From Oligoflexia bacterium (GTDB lineage Bacteria; Bdellovibrionota; UBA1018), in NCBI GenBank assembly GCA_903935335.1, contig CAIZRG010000049.1:115759-179758 (forward strand): a stretch of 64,000 nt of DNA. Reading direction: 5' to 3'. Position numbers and translations under genes: made by a program. The notes beneath the pieces were generated by a model. The model saw nothing but the letters and a program-made list of their open reading frames with translations, made no database searches and had not been told where the DNA came from. Positions 1 to 8,526 of the stretch are shown here, one piece after another; position 1 is the stretch's first letter, and each line of letters starts with the position of its first letter.

Positions 1-2
1 AA

Positions 3-2183
3 AACATCGTACCTCAAGAAACAACAACACCAACAACTCCTGGAGTTGATCACGATAAGGAATCTGCAACTACCATCCGAGTACCTGTTCCTCTTTTGGA
101 TCGGCTCATGACACTGATGGGAGAAATGGTACTCGTTCGTAATCAAGTCCTGCAGTACTCTAGCCAAAGCGACGATCTGGAGTTCCTCAACCTCAGCCAA
201 CGACTGAATGTCGTCACGAGCGAAATCCAGGGTGAAATGATGAAAACCCGGATGCAACCCATCGGCAATGTGATGAGTAAGTTCACTCGGATGGTTCGGG
301 ATCTTGCCAAGGAGCTTGGAAAAAAAATTGAATTTACGCTGACGGGTGCAGAAACAGAGCTTGATAAAACTTTACTTGAGGCAGTTAAAGATCCTTTGAC
401 CCATATTATTCGAAACTCCTGTGACCACGGAATTGAATCACCTCAAGAAAGAAAACGTCTAGGTAAGCCTGAAATTGGATCCATTGCTGTTCGTGCCTAT
501 CATGAAGGAGGACAAGTAATCATTGAAACTAGAGATGATGGAAAGGGCCTACACCGGAATAAACTGCTCAGCAAAGCTCTTGAAAAAGGCCTCGTCACTC
601 ATGACAAAGCAGCATCCATGAGTGACCGTGATGTCATGGATTTTATCTTTGCTCCAGGATTTTCCACTGCTGCTCAGATCACCAACGTCTCGGGTCGAGG
701 TGTGGGTATGGATGTCGTTCGCAGTAATATTGAAAAAATTGGGGGTGTAGTAGAACTCAATAGCCAGCATGGAAAAGGAGCGACAATTTGTTTAAAAATC
801 CCTCTCACTTTAGCTATTGTACCTGCCATGATTGTCCGTTGTGACAATGATCGATATGCAATCCCCCAAGTCAAACTTGTAGAGCTCGTCCGAGCGGAAC
901 AAAACGGGAATGGGCCAAAAATCGAGTACCTTCAAGGAAAGCCTGTCTATCGTCTCCGAGGAAATCTCCTGCCCTTAATTGATCTCAAAGAGATTTTACG
1001 TTTTCCAAAAACTGATCAGCAAAACTCCGAAGTGGTGAATATTGTAGTTCTCAATGCAGAAGAACAGTACTTTGGAATCATCGTTGATGAAATCCAAGAT
1101 ACCGCTGATATTGTGGTAAAGCCTCTCAATCGCTTTTTAAAATCATTAACCACCTACTCCGGAGCTACTGTATTGGGAGATGGATCGGTTGCAGTGATTT
1201 TGGATGTGATTGGAATCGCTCATCAACAACAACTTATAACAGAGAAAAAAGATCAGCTCCTCAAAGCAACAAATTCTAGAGAAGGACAACTCAAAAATCA
1301 AAATACTCAAGAGTTTTTGCTTTTTAAACTCAACTCTCCAACAAAACATGCAATTCTATTATCCTATGTTCATCGCCTGGAAGAATTTAAACGAGAACAA
1401 ATAGAATATTCAGGCCAACAACGCGTGGTGAGGTATCGTAATTCGGTTCTTCCTATTATTTCAATGAATGATTTTCTTAACTTTAAACCAAAGATTGATA
1501 TCTCAGAAAATGAGATTATTTCAGTTATTGTCACTCAACGAGGTGACTCCGTTTATGGTCTCGAAGTAAATGAAATTTTAGATGTTCTTTCAACTGAAAA
1601 TGTCATGGAAACAGGCCTTGCTGATCGCGCTGGTATTTTAGGAAATCTAGTCACAGAAGAAGAAATTATCGTTATTGTCGATCCACAAAGAATTCTTATG
1701 GAGATTTCAAAAACTATGAACCAAAACTCAGTCACACCTTCTTCTCAGGAAGGAGCAACACTCACTATCGGAAAAGTTTTTAGCCCAAAAAAACTGAAAA
1801 TTCTTTTTGCAGAAGATATGGTTTTCTTTAGAAAACAAGTCACTAAAGTTTTACAGCGTGCTGGTCATACTGTAGTTTTTGCAGTTGACGGAAAAGATGC
1901 TTTAAATCAACTTGAGAACACAGAAAGAGATTCTTTTGATCTAGTGCTTTCTGACATTGAAATGCCAAACCTCACTGGAATTCAACTTGCAAAGTCAATC
2001 CGATTAAATTCTAAATGGAAAAACGTGCCACTCATAGCTTTAACAACTCGATGCGATAAGGCTAGTATTGATTCTGGACTAAAAGCTGGATTTGATATTT
2101 ATCTTGAAAAGATGAATCCGGAAGAACTTCTCAATGCAGTGAATCAGCTTATCCATTCTAAAAGCGAGGAAATAGCCGCATGA
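3..2183 (+). CDS. cheA: Chemotaxis histidine kinase CheA with tandem CheW domains and C-terminal receiver (5' end cut by window)
   Basis: The reading frame is open to the window edge, so the P1 (Hpt) and P2 domains lie outside; the first methionine-type codon in view (TTG at 96) is internal, because the residues before it (IRVPVPLLDRL) already belong to the dimerisation domain. Counting from the first visible codon: dimerisation helices ~25-95, ATPase ~100-275 with N box HIIRNSCDHG, G1 DDGKG and G2 GRGVGMDVV, a CheW-like (P5) domain ~275-405, a second CheW-like domain ~440-580, and a receiver ~598-725 with phospho-acceptor Asp in LSDIEMP. CheA autophosphorylates in response to receptors and phosphorylates CheY and CheB. 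The extra CheW module and receiver make it a hybrid CheA. The stop overlaps cheW by four bases. Confidence 0.96.
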   Translation, partial: NIVPQETTTPTTPGVDHDKESATTIRVPVPLLDRLMTLMGEMVLVRNQVLQYSSQSDDLEFLNLSQRLNVVTSEIQGEMMKTRMQPIGNVMSKFTRMVRDLAKELGKKIEFTLTGAETELDKTLLEAVKDPLTHIIRNSCDHGIESPQERKRLGKPEIGSIAVRAYHEGGQVIIETRDDGKGLHRNKLLSKALEKGLVTHDKAASMSDRDVMDFIFAPGFSTAAQITNVSGRGVGMDVVRSNIEKIGGVVELNSQHGKGATICLKIPLTLAIVPAMIVRCDNDRYAIPQVKLVELVRAEQNGNGPKIEYLQGKPVYRLRGNLLPLIDLKEILRFPKTDQQNSEVVNIVVLNAEEQYFGIIVDEIQDTADIVVKPLNRFLKSLTTYSGATVLGDGSVAVILDVIGIAHQQQLITEKKDQLLKATNSREGQLKNQNTQEFLLFKLNSPTKHAILLSYVHRLEEFKREQIEYSGQQRVVRYRNSVLPIISMNDFLNFKPKIDISENEIISVIVTQRGDSVYGLEVNEILDVLSTENVMETGLADRAGILGNLVTEEEIIVIVDPQRILMEISKTMNQNSVTPSSQEGATLTIGKVFSPKKLKILFAEDMVFFRKQVTKVLQRAGHTVVFAVDGKDALNQLENTERDSFDLVLSDIEMPNLTGIQLAKSIRLNSKWKNVPLIALTTRCDKASIDSGLKAGFDIYLEKMNPEELLNAVNQLIHSKSEEIAA

Positions 2184-2707
2184 GCATAGAAAATAATATT
2201 GGCATTAGCTCTGAAAGTGATTCAACAAAATCAACACAATATGCCACTTTTTATCTAGGTAATCGGCTTTATGGAATTGATGTCATGCAGGTGCAAGAGG
2301 TAACTCAGGCTCTCCCTGTCACTGTGATCCGCCTTGCACCTTCCTTCGTAAAAGGTCTGATTAACTTAAGAGGTCAGATTTCTACGGCCATTGGACTCAG
2401 AGAGCTCTTTGAACTCAATACTGAAGAGGTTAAAGAAAATATGACCGTCGTTTGTCGAATTGACGGGAACCTTCTCTCCTTACTTGTAGACCGTATTGGA
2501 GATGTTGTAGAGGTTAACAAAAAAGACTATGAGCCTACACCGGATCTCATTCCTTCTTCAATTAAAAGATTTATGAAGGGTGTTTATAAAACAGATGGCC
2601 CTATCTTAAGCGTTATTGGAGTTGATAATATCATTGCTGAACTAACTGGTCGTAACGAACAAAGCCACAACAAATCTCATAAAAAGACTCAAGGAGCTTT
2701 CCAATGA
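2180..2707 (+). CDS. cheW: Chemotaxis coupling protein CheW
   Basis: A 175-residue single CheW domain (core ~20-160) with the typical YGIDVMQVQEV opening and KGLINLRGQ segment. CheW is a cytoplasmic adaptor that links chemoreceptors to CheA. The start overlaps the cheA stop (ATGA) and the stop overlaps the next gene by four bases, so cheA-cheW-cheY-cheR is one translationally coupled operon. The last ~20 residues are polar and lysine-rich, beyond the conserved fold. Confidence 0.95.
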   Translation: MSIENNIGISSESDSTKSTQYATFYLGNRLYGIDVMQVQEVTQALPVTVIRLAPSFVKGLINLRGQISTAIGLRELFELNTEEVKENMTVVCRIDGNLLSLLVDRIGDVVEVNKKDYEPTPDLIPSSIKRFMKGVYKTDGPILSVIGVDNIIAELTGRNEQSHNKSHKKTQGAFQ

Positions 2708-3084
2708 TTAAAATACTCGTTGTAGATGACTCTAAATCAGTTCATGCCTTTATCCGGGACTGCTTTTCCAATTTTAAGATTTCTATAACTCAAGCTTTTA
2801 ATGGCAGTCAAGCACTTGAAATTTTAGCAACTGATCTATCATTCAACCTGATTTTATTAGACTGGGAAATGCCTGTTCTAACCGGACCTGAAACTTTAAA
2901 AAGAGTAAAAGAAAAAGAGATAAAAATTCCTATAGCAATGATGACAACTCGAAATGCAGTCGAAGAAGTTGCGCAAATGATTCATGCTGGCGCTAGTGAA
3001 TACATCATGAAACCTTTTACTCATGATATATTAATCGAAAAAGTGGAAGCCGTACTAGGAAGGAAGTTAAATGATGCTAGCTGA
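2704..3084 (+). CDS. cheY: Single-domain response regulator, CheY type
   Basis: A 126-residue stand-alone receiver. The acidic pair is in VVDDS, the phospho-acceptor Asp is in LLDWEMP, the switch Thr is in MMTTRN, and the conserved Lys is in MKPFT. There is no output domain, so it should act by binding a target such as the flagellar switch. It lies between cheW and cheR, overlapping both. Because CheA carries its own receiver, this protein could be either the motor signal or a phosphate sink; the sequence does not decide. Confidence 0.93.
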   Translation: MIKILVVDDSKSVHAFIRDCFSNFKISITQAFNGSQALEILATDLSFNLILLDWEMPVLTGPETLKRVKEKEIKIPIAMMTTRNAVEEVAQMIHAGASEYIMKPFTHDILIEKVEAVLGRKLNDAS

Positions 3085-3889
3085 ACATCTTAACTTTTTT
3101 TCTAAATTCATTGAAAAAGAGTTAGGCATTGTCTACTCAGAAAAAAATTACTATCAGCTCGAGGCTAGACTTGAAGAAATCGCAAAAATATTTGGACTCC
3201 CTGATATTGCCGCTGTTTACAATAAAGCGAAAGAAGGTATCACTGGGAGTTTTAAACAACTGATTCTTGATACTGCTACAAATAATGAAACTTCTTTTTT
3301 TAGAGACACTCGAGCATTTCAAGCAATTGAAAAGATAATCCTACCCGAAATAATTTCAAAAGTCCCACCTGAAGAACCTCTTCGAGTATGGTCAGCAGCT
3401 AGTAGCTGCGGACAAGAACCTTACTCTATTACTATGATGTTTAAAGAACTTCAGCAAAAAAGCTCATTTCCTAAATTTAAAATTACTGCTACAGACATCT
3501 CTGAGAGAGTTCTAGAAAGAGCCAAAAAAGGCTGCTATTCACAACTTGAGATTCAACGAGGGCTTTCAGCCCAGTACATGATTAAATACTTTCAAAAAGA
3601 CACTCAGGATCAATGGACCATTAATCCTGAGATAAGAGACTTGGTTGAATTTAAGCAGAAAAACCTTAAAGAGAATTTTAATTTTATATATAAATTCCAT
3701 CTTATTTTATGCAGAAATGTCTTACTTTACCAAAGCATTGAAAGCAAAATTGATATTATAAATAGAATCTCTAAATGCCTCACTCCAAATGGTTACCTCA
3801 TTTTAGGAGCAGGAGAAAGTCTCGTTGGTCTTTCTAACCCGTTTGAACAAATTCTTGCTGACGGAATGGTTGTTTATCGTCTTACTTAA
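3071..3889 (+). CDS. cheR: Chemotaxis protein methyltransferase CheR
   Basis: A 272-residue protein with the N-terminal all-helical CheR domain and the SAM-dependent methyltransferase domain (RVWSAASSCGQEPYS, TATDIS, LILCRNVLLY). It methylates receptor glutamates, opposing the CheB methylesterase encoded just downstream on the opposite strand. Two adjacent ATG codons (3071 and 3074) are possible; an AGGAAG ribosome-binding site ends about seven bases upstream. It overlaps cheY by 14 bases. No C-terminal TPR or pentapeptide-tether domain is present. Confidence 0.95.
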   Translation: MMLAEHLNFFSKFIEKELGIVYSEKNYYQLEARLEEIAKIFGLPDIAAVYNKAKEGITGSFKQLILDTATNNETSFFRDTRAFQAIEKIILPEIISKVPPEEPLRVWSAASSCGQEPYSITMMFKELQQKSSFPKFKITATDISERVLERAKKGCYSQLEIQRGLSAQYMIKYFQKDTQDQWTINPEIRDLVEFKQKNLKENFNFIYKFHLILCRNVLLYQSIESKIDIINRISKCLTPNGYLILGAGESLVGLSNPFEQILADGMVVYRLT

Positions 3890-3897
3890 TTTTTTTT

Positions 3898-4950
3898 TCA
3901 CTCATAACAAATCTCCAAAGTCTTATCAGCAATCCTCTTGAGAGGCAGAGTATAATGAGCAAGACCTGCCCGGCTCACTGCGCCAGGCATCCCCCACACA
4001 ACACTACTGGCCTCATCTTGAATTAAGATGGTTCCACCCACTTTGCGAATAGCTTCACATCCTAACTTCCCATCTTCTCCCATTCCAGTTAAAACAATAG
4101 CAAAAATAGAGCTTCCATAAACTTTAGCCCCACTTCTAAAGAGGACGTCTACCGAAGGCCGACAAAAGTTTTCAGGATCTTCTTGATTGAGCTCTAAAAT
4201 CATTTGATCTGATTTCTGAGTCACAGTCATATGGTAATCACCAGGTGCAATATAGATTGAACCCGGTTGAATGAACTCTCCATGAGTTGCTTCTTTACAA
4301 ATTCTTCCGGATTCTCTTTGCAGGCATTCAGCCAACATTGCCGTAAACTTAGGTGGCATATGTTGAACAATTAAAATAGGAAGTGAAATTGTTTGAGATA
4401 ACCCAGAAACAAACACACCCAGAGCATTAGGCCCACCTGTACTGGAGCCTACAAGAATCACCTTAGGCTTAGCTAAAGCTATTTGTGGAGACAAAATTTC
4501 TTTCGATTTATGACTAAAAACTTCTGGCTTCTGGTCTCCTCTTACGGATTGAACAATGCAACGAATCTTTGCAATCAACTCGTGCTGGAATTTTTCCATT
4601 TCGTGCTTTTGAGTCAAAGATTTTGGTTTTTCAATAAAATCATGCGCTCCACGAGTCAAAGCTTCAACCGTAATTCGGCTCGCTTCTATCGTATGACTGC
4701 TCACCATCATGATCTTGAGATCGGGTTGAGAAGCAAAAAGATGAGGGATAGCTTCTAAACCTCCCATTTCTGGCATTTCAACATCCAGAAGAACTAAGTC
4801 CACTCGGATCCGTGATAATGCCTCTACAGCTGCTTTCCCATGAATTGCTGTTGTGGCAACTTCAATATCATCAAATTGAGACAAAATCCGAGTCCAAAAT
4901 CCACGAAAGACTCCAGAATCGTCTACAATCATCACGCGAATTTTAGAAAT
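3898..4950 (-). CDS. cheB: Chemotaxis response regulator / protein-glutamate methylesterase CheB
   Basis: A receiver (~1-120; VDDSG, phospho-Asp in LLDVEMP, Lys in EKPKS) is followed by a CheB_methylest domain with the catalytic Ser in GSSTGGP, His in QHMPP and Asp in TGMGEDG. It demethylates or deamidates receptors when phosphorylated by CheA. The first canonical start (GTG at 4935) would give MMIVDD and clip the first beta strand. An in-frame ATT at 4948-4950 would give MSKIRVMIVDD, the normal CheB opening, and has a GGGGG tract five bases upstream. I extend to that ATT, but it is an inference. The gene lies 21 bases downstream of the chemoreceptor on the same strand. Confidence 0.85.
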   Translation of the reverse strand: MSKIRVMIVDDSGVFRGFWTRILSQFDDIEVATTAIHGKAAVEALSRIRVDLVLLDVEMPEMGGLEAIPHLFASQPDLKIMMVSSHTIEASRITVEALTRGAHDFIEKPKSLTQKHEMEKFQHELIAKIRCIVQSVRGDQKPEVFSHKSKEILSPQIALAKPKVILVGSSTGGPNALGVFVSGLSQTISLPILIVQHMPPKFTAMLAECLQRESGRICKEATHGEFIQPGSIYIAPGDYHMTVTQKSDQMILELNQEDPENFCRPSVDVLFRSGAKVYGSSIFAIVLTGMGEDGKLGCEAIRKVGGTILIQDEASSVVWGMPGAVSRAGLAHYTLPLKRIADKTLEICYE

Positions 4951-4971
4951 ATGAGCCCCCAGTCTTCAATT

Positions 4972-6972
4972 CTAATAGTTACGCATCCGCTGTAGAAATT
5001 GATCTGTTGCTTCTTTTAACTTAGTTGATTCCTGAGAAAGCTGACTTGAGGCTGCCTGAATCTCTAATGCCCCACGCCCTGAATCATTAGCAACCGTTGA
5101 AACTTGAGAAATATTTCGGGTTACCTCACTTGTGCCTTTGGCAGCCTCAGTGGAGCTTCGAGAAATCTCCGAAGTTGCTGCATTTTGTTGCTCAACTGCT
5201 CCAGCAACAGAGACTGAAATTTCATTGAGCTTATTAATAACTTTTGTAATTTCTTCGATCGCTCTCACAGCTGTTGCAGTCTCTTTTTGTACAGTCGTGA
5301 TACGTTGATTAATCTCTTCGGTCGCTTTACCCGTTTGCCTAGCAAGCTCTTTAACTTCGTTGGCTACCACTGCAAAACCTTTTCCTGCGTCTCCTGCTCT
5401 TGCCGCTTCTATTGTTGCATTCAGGGCCAGAAGATTCGTTTGCTGAGCAATGGAAGCAATCACTTTGACAACCTGACCAATCTCTTCACTGGACTTTGCT
5501 AAAACTCCCATCAATTGGTTTGTAGAGTTTGCATCTTTAGCTGCAGACTGAGCAATCTTTGCAGACTCCTGAACCCGAATTGAGATCTCCTGAACACTTT
5601 TACTCATTTCTTCGGCAGCCGCGGCGACTGATTGAACACTGCGAGTCGCTTCTTGAGCAGCACTGGAAACACGAATTGCCTGCTTACTCGTTTCTTCGGC
5701 TCCGGCAGCCAGCGCTTGACTACTTGCTAGAAGTTGATTAGCTGAACTTCCTACAACACCCACGACAGCCCCAATATTTTTTTCAAAATCATCGGCCATT
5801 CTGACTTGCTCAGTCACAACAGACCAAGTCGCCATGGATCCAATATAATTTTTATGACGATCAAAAACTCCACTCACTGACAAAGCGAGGGTTTCTGCTC
5901 CAAGCTTAATCTTAGCTTTATAAGGAAAATTTTTAGGATCTGATAAAATCCTCCTTTGAAGAGCAGGATCTTTATGAAAAATGTCAATGGATTGACCCAA
6001 GATCTTATCAACAGGAACTGGAAGAAGTCTTTCAACACTTCTTAAGGTGCTCAAAGAAGAAGGATTCATGTAAACCATTTTCAAATCCCGATCGACCATC
6101 ATCACGTTGATCGGCAACCCATTCATCATCGACTGCAAAATAGCAGCCTCTCGGTCTATCTCTTCCTTCTCAGTCACATCTTCCCAATTAACAATATATC
6201 CCTTTATTTTTGAACCCTTTTCAAGAAAGTTGATTTTTAAATTCAATCGTTTAGATCCAACACGAATCGTTGTCCGATAGGGAAAATTCGCTTTATTAGA
6301 AAGCAGTGTTCGAACCTTATCTTTTAGATCTCCTTTGTGAAATCGATCGATTGACCCTCCCACAATTTCATCGACTCTCATTCCATATAAAGACTGAATG
6401 ACATCAGACATGGCTTCTAAGGTTTTTTTTGACTTTTCATTCATATAAATGAGATTAAAGTCTGAGTCTGCAATAAATACATTAGTCTCCAAGCGATCGA
6501 TCATTTTATAGAGACTATCTTTGCTCTCAAGCAATCTATTATCTTCTTCATGATTCATGATAGAATTCCTTATATTGAAACTTATTAAAGTATAAAAATT
6601 TTTCCAAGCTTTTCTTACTTCAGAAGTGAATTTTATACCTAATGCAGTTTTTAAAGTCTTGATAAATGCCTTGCCTACTGTTTCATAATGCTCATCTTTT
6701 ATACCGTATTTTTGATGAAGGACAGCCAGATCACGAAGAACTGGGGCAAGATCATCAACCCGATCAAGCCCTCTGACAGCAGCCATAATCATGGGCATCA
6801 ATTTCTTACCCTGTCCCTCCAAGTCATAACTAAAGAGAGACTGAATAGATGCGTCTATTTCAAATAAATTTTTATAGAATTCTTTAGCAAACTCATCTGT
6901 ATGTGGCAGCAACACCTTGAATGTGTTTTGCACAATGTTTTTTTCAATAGAACTCAGAACAGGATTTTCCAT
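4972..6972 (-). CDS. Soluble globin-PAS-PAS methyl-accepting chemotaxis protein
   Basis: 666 residues, no membrane segment. Residues ~1-140 are a bacterial haemoglobin-type globin, with the proximal haem His predicted at H86 in LHQKYG, as in single-domain bacterial haemoglobins. Two PAS domains follow (~155-270 and ~278-395), then an MCP signalling domain (~440-666) with the hairpin [20 protein letters not shown] that binds CheW/CheA. The architecture predicts a cytoplasmic aerotaxis or redox receptor. It lies upstream of cheB on the same strand, which makes it a probable dedicated input to this Che pathway. The globin resembles Vitreoscilla/flavohaemoglobin-type globins more than the HemAT sensor globin, as far as can be judged by eye. 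Confidence 0.93.
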   Translation of the reverse strand: MENPVLSSIEKNIVQNTFKVLLPHTDEFAKEFYKNLFEIDASIQSLFSYDLEGQGKKLMPMIMAAVRGLDRVDDLAPVLRDLAVLHQKYGIKDEHYETVGKAFIKTLKTALGIKFTSEVRKAWKNFYTLISFNIRNSIMNHEEDNRLLESKDSLYKMIDRLETNVFIADSDFNLIYMNEKSKKTLEAMSDVIQSLYGMRVDEIVGGSIDRFHKGDLKDKVRTLLSNKANFPYRTTIRVGSKRLNLKINFLEKGSKIKGYIVNWEDVTEKEEIDREAAILQSMMNGLPINVMMVDRDLKMVYMNPSSLSTLRSVERLLPVPVDKILGQSIDIFHKDPALQRRILSDPKNFPYKAKIKLGAETLALSVSGVFDRHKNYIGSMATWSVVTEQVRMADDFEKNIGAVVGVVGSSANQLLASSQALAAGAEETSKQAIRVSSAAQEATRSVQSVAAAAEEMSKSVQEISIRVQESAKIAQSAAKDANSTNQLMGVLAKSSEEIGQVVKVIASIAQQTNLLALNATIEAARAGDAGKGFAVVANEVKELARQTGKATEEINQRITTVQKETATAVRAIEEITKVINKLNEISVSVAGAVEQQNAATSEISRSSTEAAKGTSEVTRNISQVSTVANDSGRGALEIQAASSQLSQESTKLKEATDQFLQRMRNY

Positions 6973-7084
6973 ACTTTTGAGGTTCCAGCTAAATAATCTA
7001 TTATTTATAATTCACTTAGCCTGCTTTTTAAATGATAATGGATCGTGGTTGAAATGCAATCTTGTAAACGATAGAAAGCTAAAA
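6973..7084. promoter_or_regulatory. Divergent intergenic region between receptor gene and small SHOCT-like gene
   Basis: 112 AT-rich bases separate two divergently transcribed genes, so promoters for both should lie here. I do not see a convincing -35/-10 pair or ribosome-binding site worth naming. Confidence 0.4.
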
Positions 7085-7402
7085 ATGACTTGTCCATACA
7101 CTTGGTTTAAAAGTCTCTTAAGTTCCAGTCATTCTCCTGCAGAAAACTCTAACAAACCAGCGAGCAATCTTCATGTCCGCGTCATAAAACAAGGCCAGGA
7201 AACGGTAAGGGTAGCACTGCCTGCTCAAAGTGCACGATGGCTCATGGAGCTCATTCCATCTGAAGTCGTAGATAAGATCCGAGCAGAAAAGATTCCTCTG
7301 GATGAGGTTTTGAATGATCTCAAGACCCAAGAAGTTCTTCATCGTAGAAACATTTTTTCACTCCATGAAGAACATCGGCAAGTTGACGTTTGGCTGGAGT
7401 AA
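7085..7402 (+). CDS. Small conserved protein with SHOCT-like tail
   Basis: I start this at ATG 7085 (105 residues); the frame is open further upstream but into the promoter region of the divergent gene. Residues ~30-105 read as a beta strand (VRVAL), a helix ending in LIPSEVVDKIR, an LDEVLNDL helix and a closing VDVWLE strand. This resembles the C-terminal part of small bacterial proteins described as SHOCT-like, where an 'IDLDELLELL' helix is followed by a 'VKIWVE' strand. Function is unknown. There is no signal peptide or membrane segment. Confidence 0.6.
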   Translation: MTCPYTWFKSLLSSSHSPAENSNKPASNLHVRVIKQGQETVRVALPAQSARWLMELIPSEVVDKIRAEKIPLDEVLNDLKTQEVLHRRNIFSLHEEHRQVDVWLE

Positions 7403-7488
7403 GTCCAAATGAAACAAAATACTCGGTTTTAACAGATTAAAAGAAACTTATTCCCAGAGTTGAAGTCCAGTGGTAAATAAAGACTCTT

Positions 7489-8511
7489 ATGACTCAAGCG
7501 CATTTACCGATCTTGGAGTTCCTTTTTAAGAACTACAAAAACTTTAACTCAAGAGCAACCCGAGATGCAACTCTCGCCTACTGGCGACATATCGAAGGGG
7601 GAGGAAAGATGTTCTGGGCTATGGCTGGAGCAATGTCCTCAGCCCAACTCGGCATATCATTGGCTCCTGCGATCCGCTCAGGACTCATTCATGGTTTATC
7701 CGTCACCGGAGCTAACCTAGAGGAGTCGCTCTTTCGTCTTGTGGCCCATCATAGCTATAAAGATTTTCCAGACTACCGATACTTCACAAAAGAAAATGAC
7801 ACTCGAATTCTAGAAGATCGAATGCGCCGAGTAACAGATACCAGCATCCCAGAAGATGAAGCTTTTCGAGCTGTTGAAAAATATATTGTTCCCATGTGGA
7901 CTGGAGACACCCATCAAAAAACCCGTCGTTTTTGGCATGAATATTTTTATGAATTGATCCAAAAAATTGAACCCAAGCTTTATGAAGGCTCCCCTGAAGA
8001 ATGCTGGCTCCTAGCTGCAGCTCAAAAAAAATTACCTATTGTAGTTCCTGGCTACGAAGATTCCACCTTTGGAAACATCTTTGCGTCCCATGTAAAAACA
8101 GGCGAATGTAACCCTTCCATTGTTAAATCAGGGATTGAATACATGGCTCATTTTTATGATCAATATCGTGAGCTTTCATCGGGCAAAGGGGTCGGTTTTT
8201 TTCAGATTGGTGGTGGGATTGCAGGAGATTTCCCGATTTGTGTTGTTCCTTCAACTAAATATGACCTAAACCAGCCGGCTAAGCCCTGGGCTTATTTTTG
8301 TCAGATATCAGACTCTACCACTTCTTATGGTTCTTACTCTGGAGCAACGCCTAATGAAAAAATCACCTGGGACAAACTCACTCAAGACACCCCAATGTTT
8401 GTCATTGAGTCTGATGCAACCATCGTAGTTCCCCTGATTTTGCAAGCACTCCTTGAAGCCAAACAAAACCCAGAAGCGGCCTCAAAAATCTTCGCCAAGT
8501 ACACAGCTTGA
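7489..8511 (+). CDS. Deoxyhypusine-synthase-like protein lacking the catalytic lysine
   Basis: 340 residues spanning the DHS fold: TGANLEESLFRL near 73-84, PGYEDSTFGN near 187-196, GGG at 241-243, and SGATPNE near 284-290. In eukaryotic DHS the GGGVxK motif carries the lysine that forms the enzyme-aminobutyl imine; here it reads GGGIAGD, with Gly at 246 in the lysine position. To my knowledge this GGGIAGDFP form is typical of one bacterial DHS-like branch, so it is probably not a recent loss. Bacteria have no eIF5A, and related proteins have been linked to polyamine (homospermidine-type) chemistry, so the substrate here is unknown. The gene is 15 bases upstream of aspartokinase and probably cotranscribed with the lysine genes. 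Confidence 0.88.
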   Translation: MTQAHLPILEFLFKNYKNFNSRATRDATLAYWRHIEGGGKMFWAMAGAMSSAQLGISLAPAIRSGLIHGLSVTGANLEESLFRLVAHHSYKDFPDYRYFTKENDTRILEDRMRRVTDTSIPEDEAFRAVEKYIVPMWTGDTHQKTRRFWHEYFYELIQKIEPKLYEGSPEECWLLAAAQKKLPIVVPGYEDSTFGNIFASHVKTGECNPSIVKSGIEYMAHFYDQYRELSSGKGVGFFQIGGGIAGDFPICVVPSTKYDLNQPAKPWAYFCQISDSTTSYGSYSGATPNEKITWDKLTQDTPMFVIESDATIVVPLILQALLEAKQNPEAASKIFAKYTA

Positions 8512-8526
8512 GGTTTTTTAAAAGCA

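Noticed and set aside
96..2183. CheA start at the TTG codon 96
   Set aside because: Conserved residues of the dimerisation domain lie before it in the same open frame, so the gene is simply cut by the window edge.
6917..7084. N-terminal extension of the SHOCT-like protein to 6917
   Set aside because: It would run through the promoter region and into the divergent receptor gene, and the extra residues have no family resemblance.
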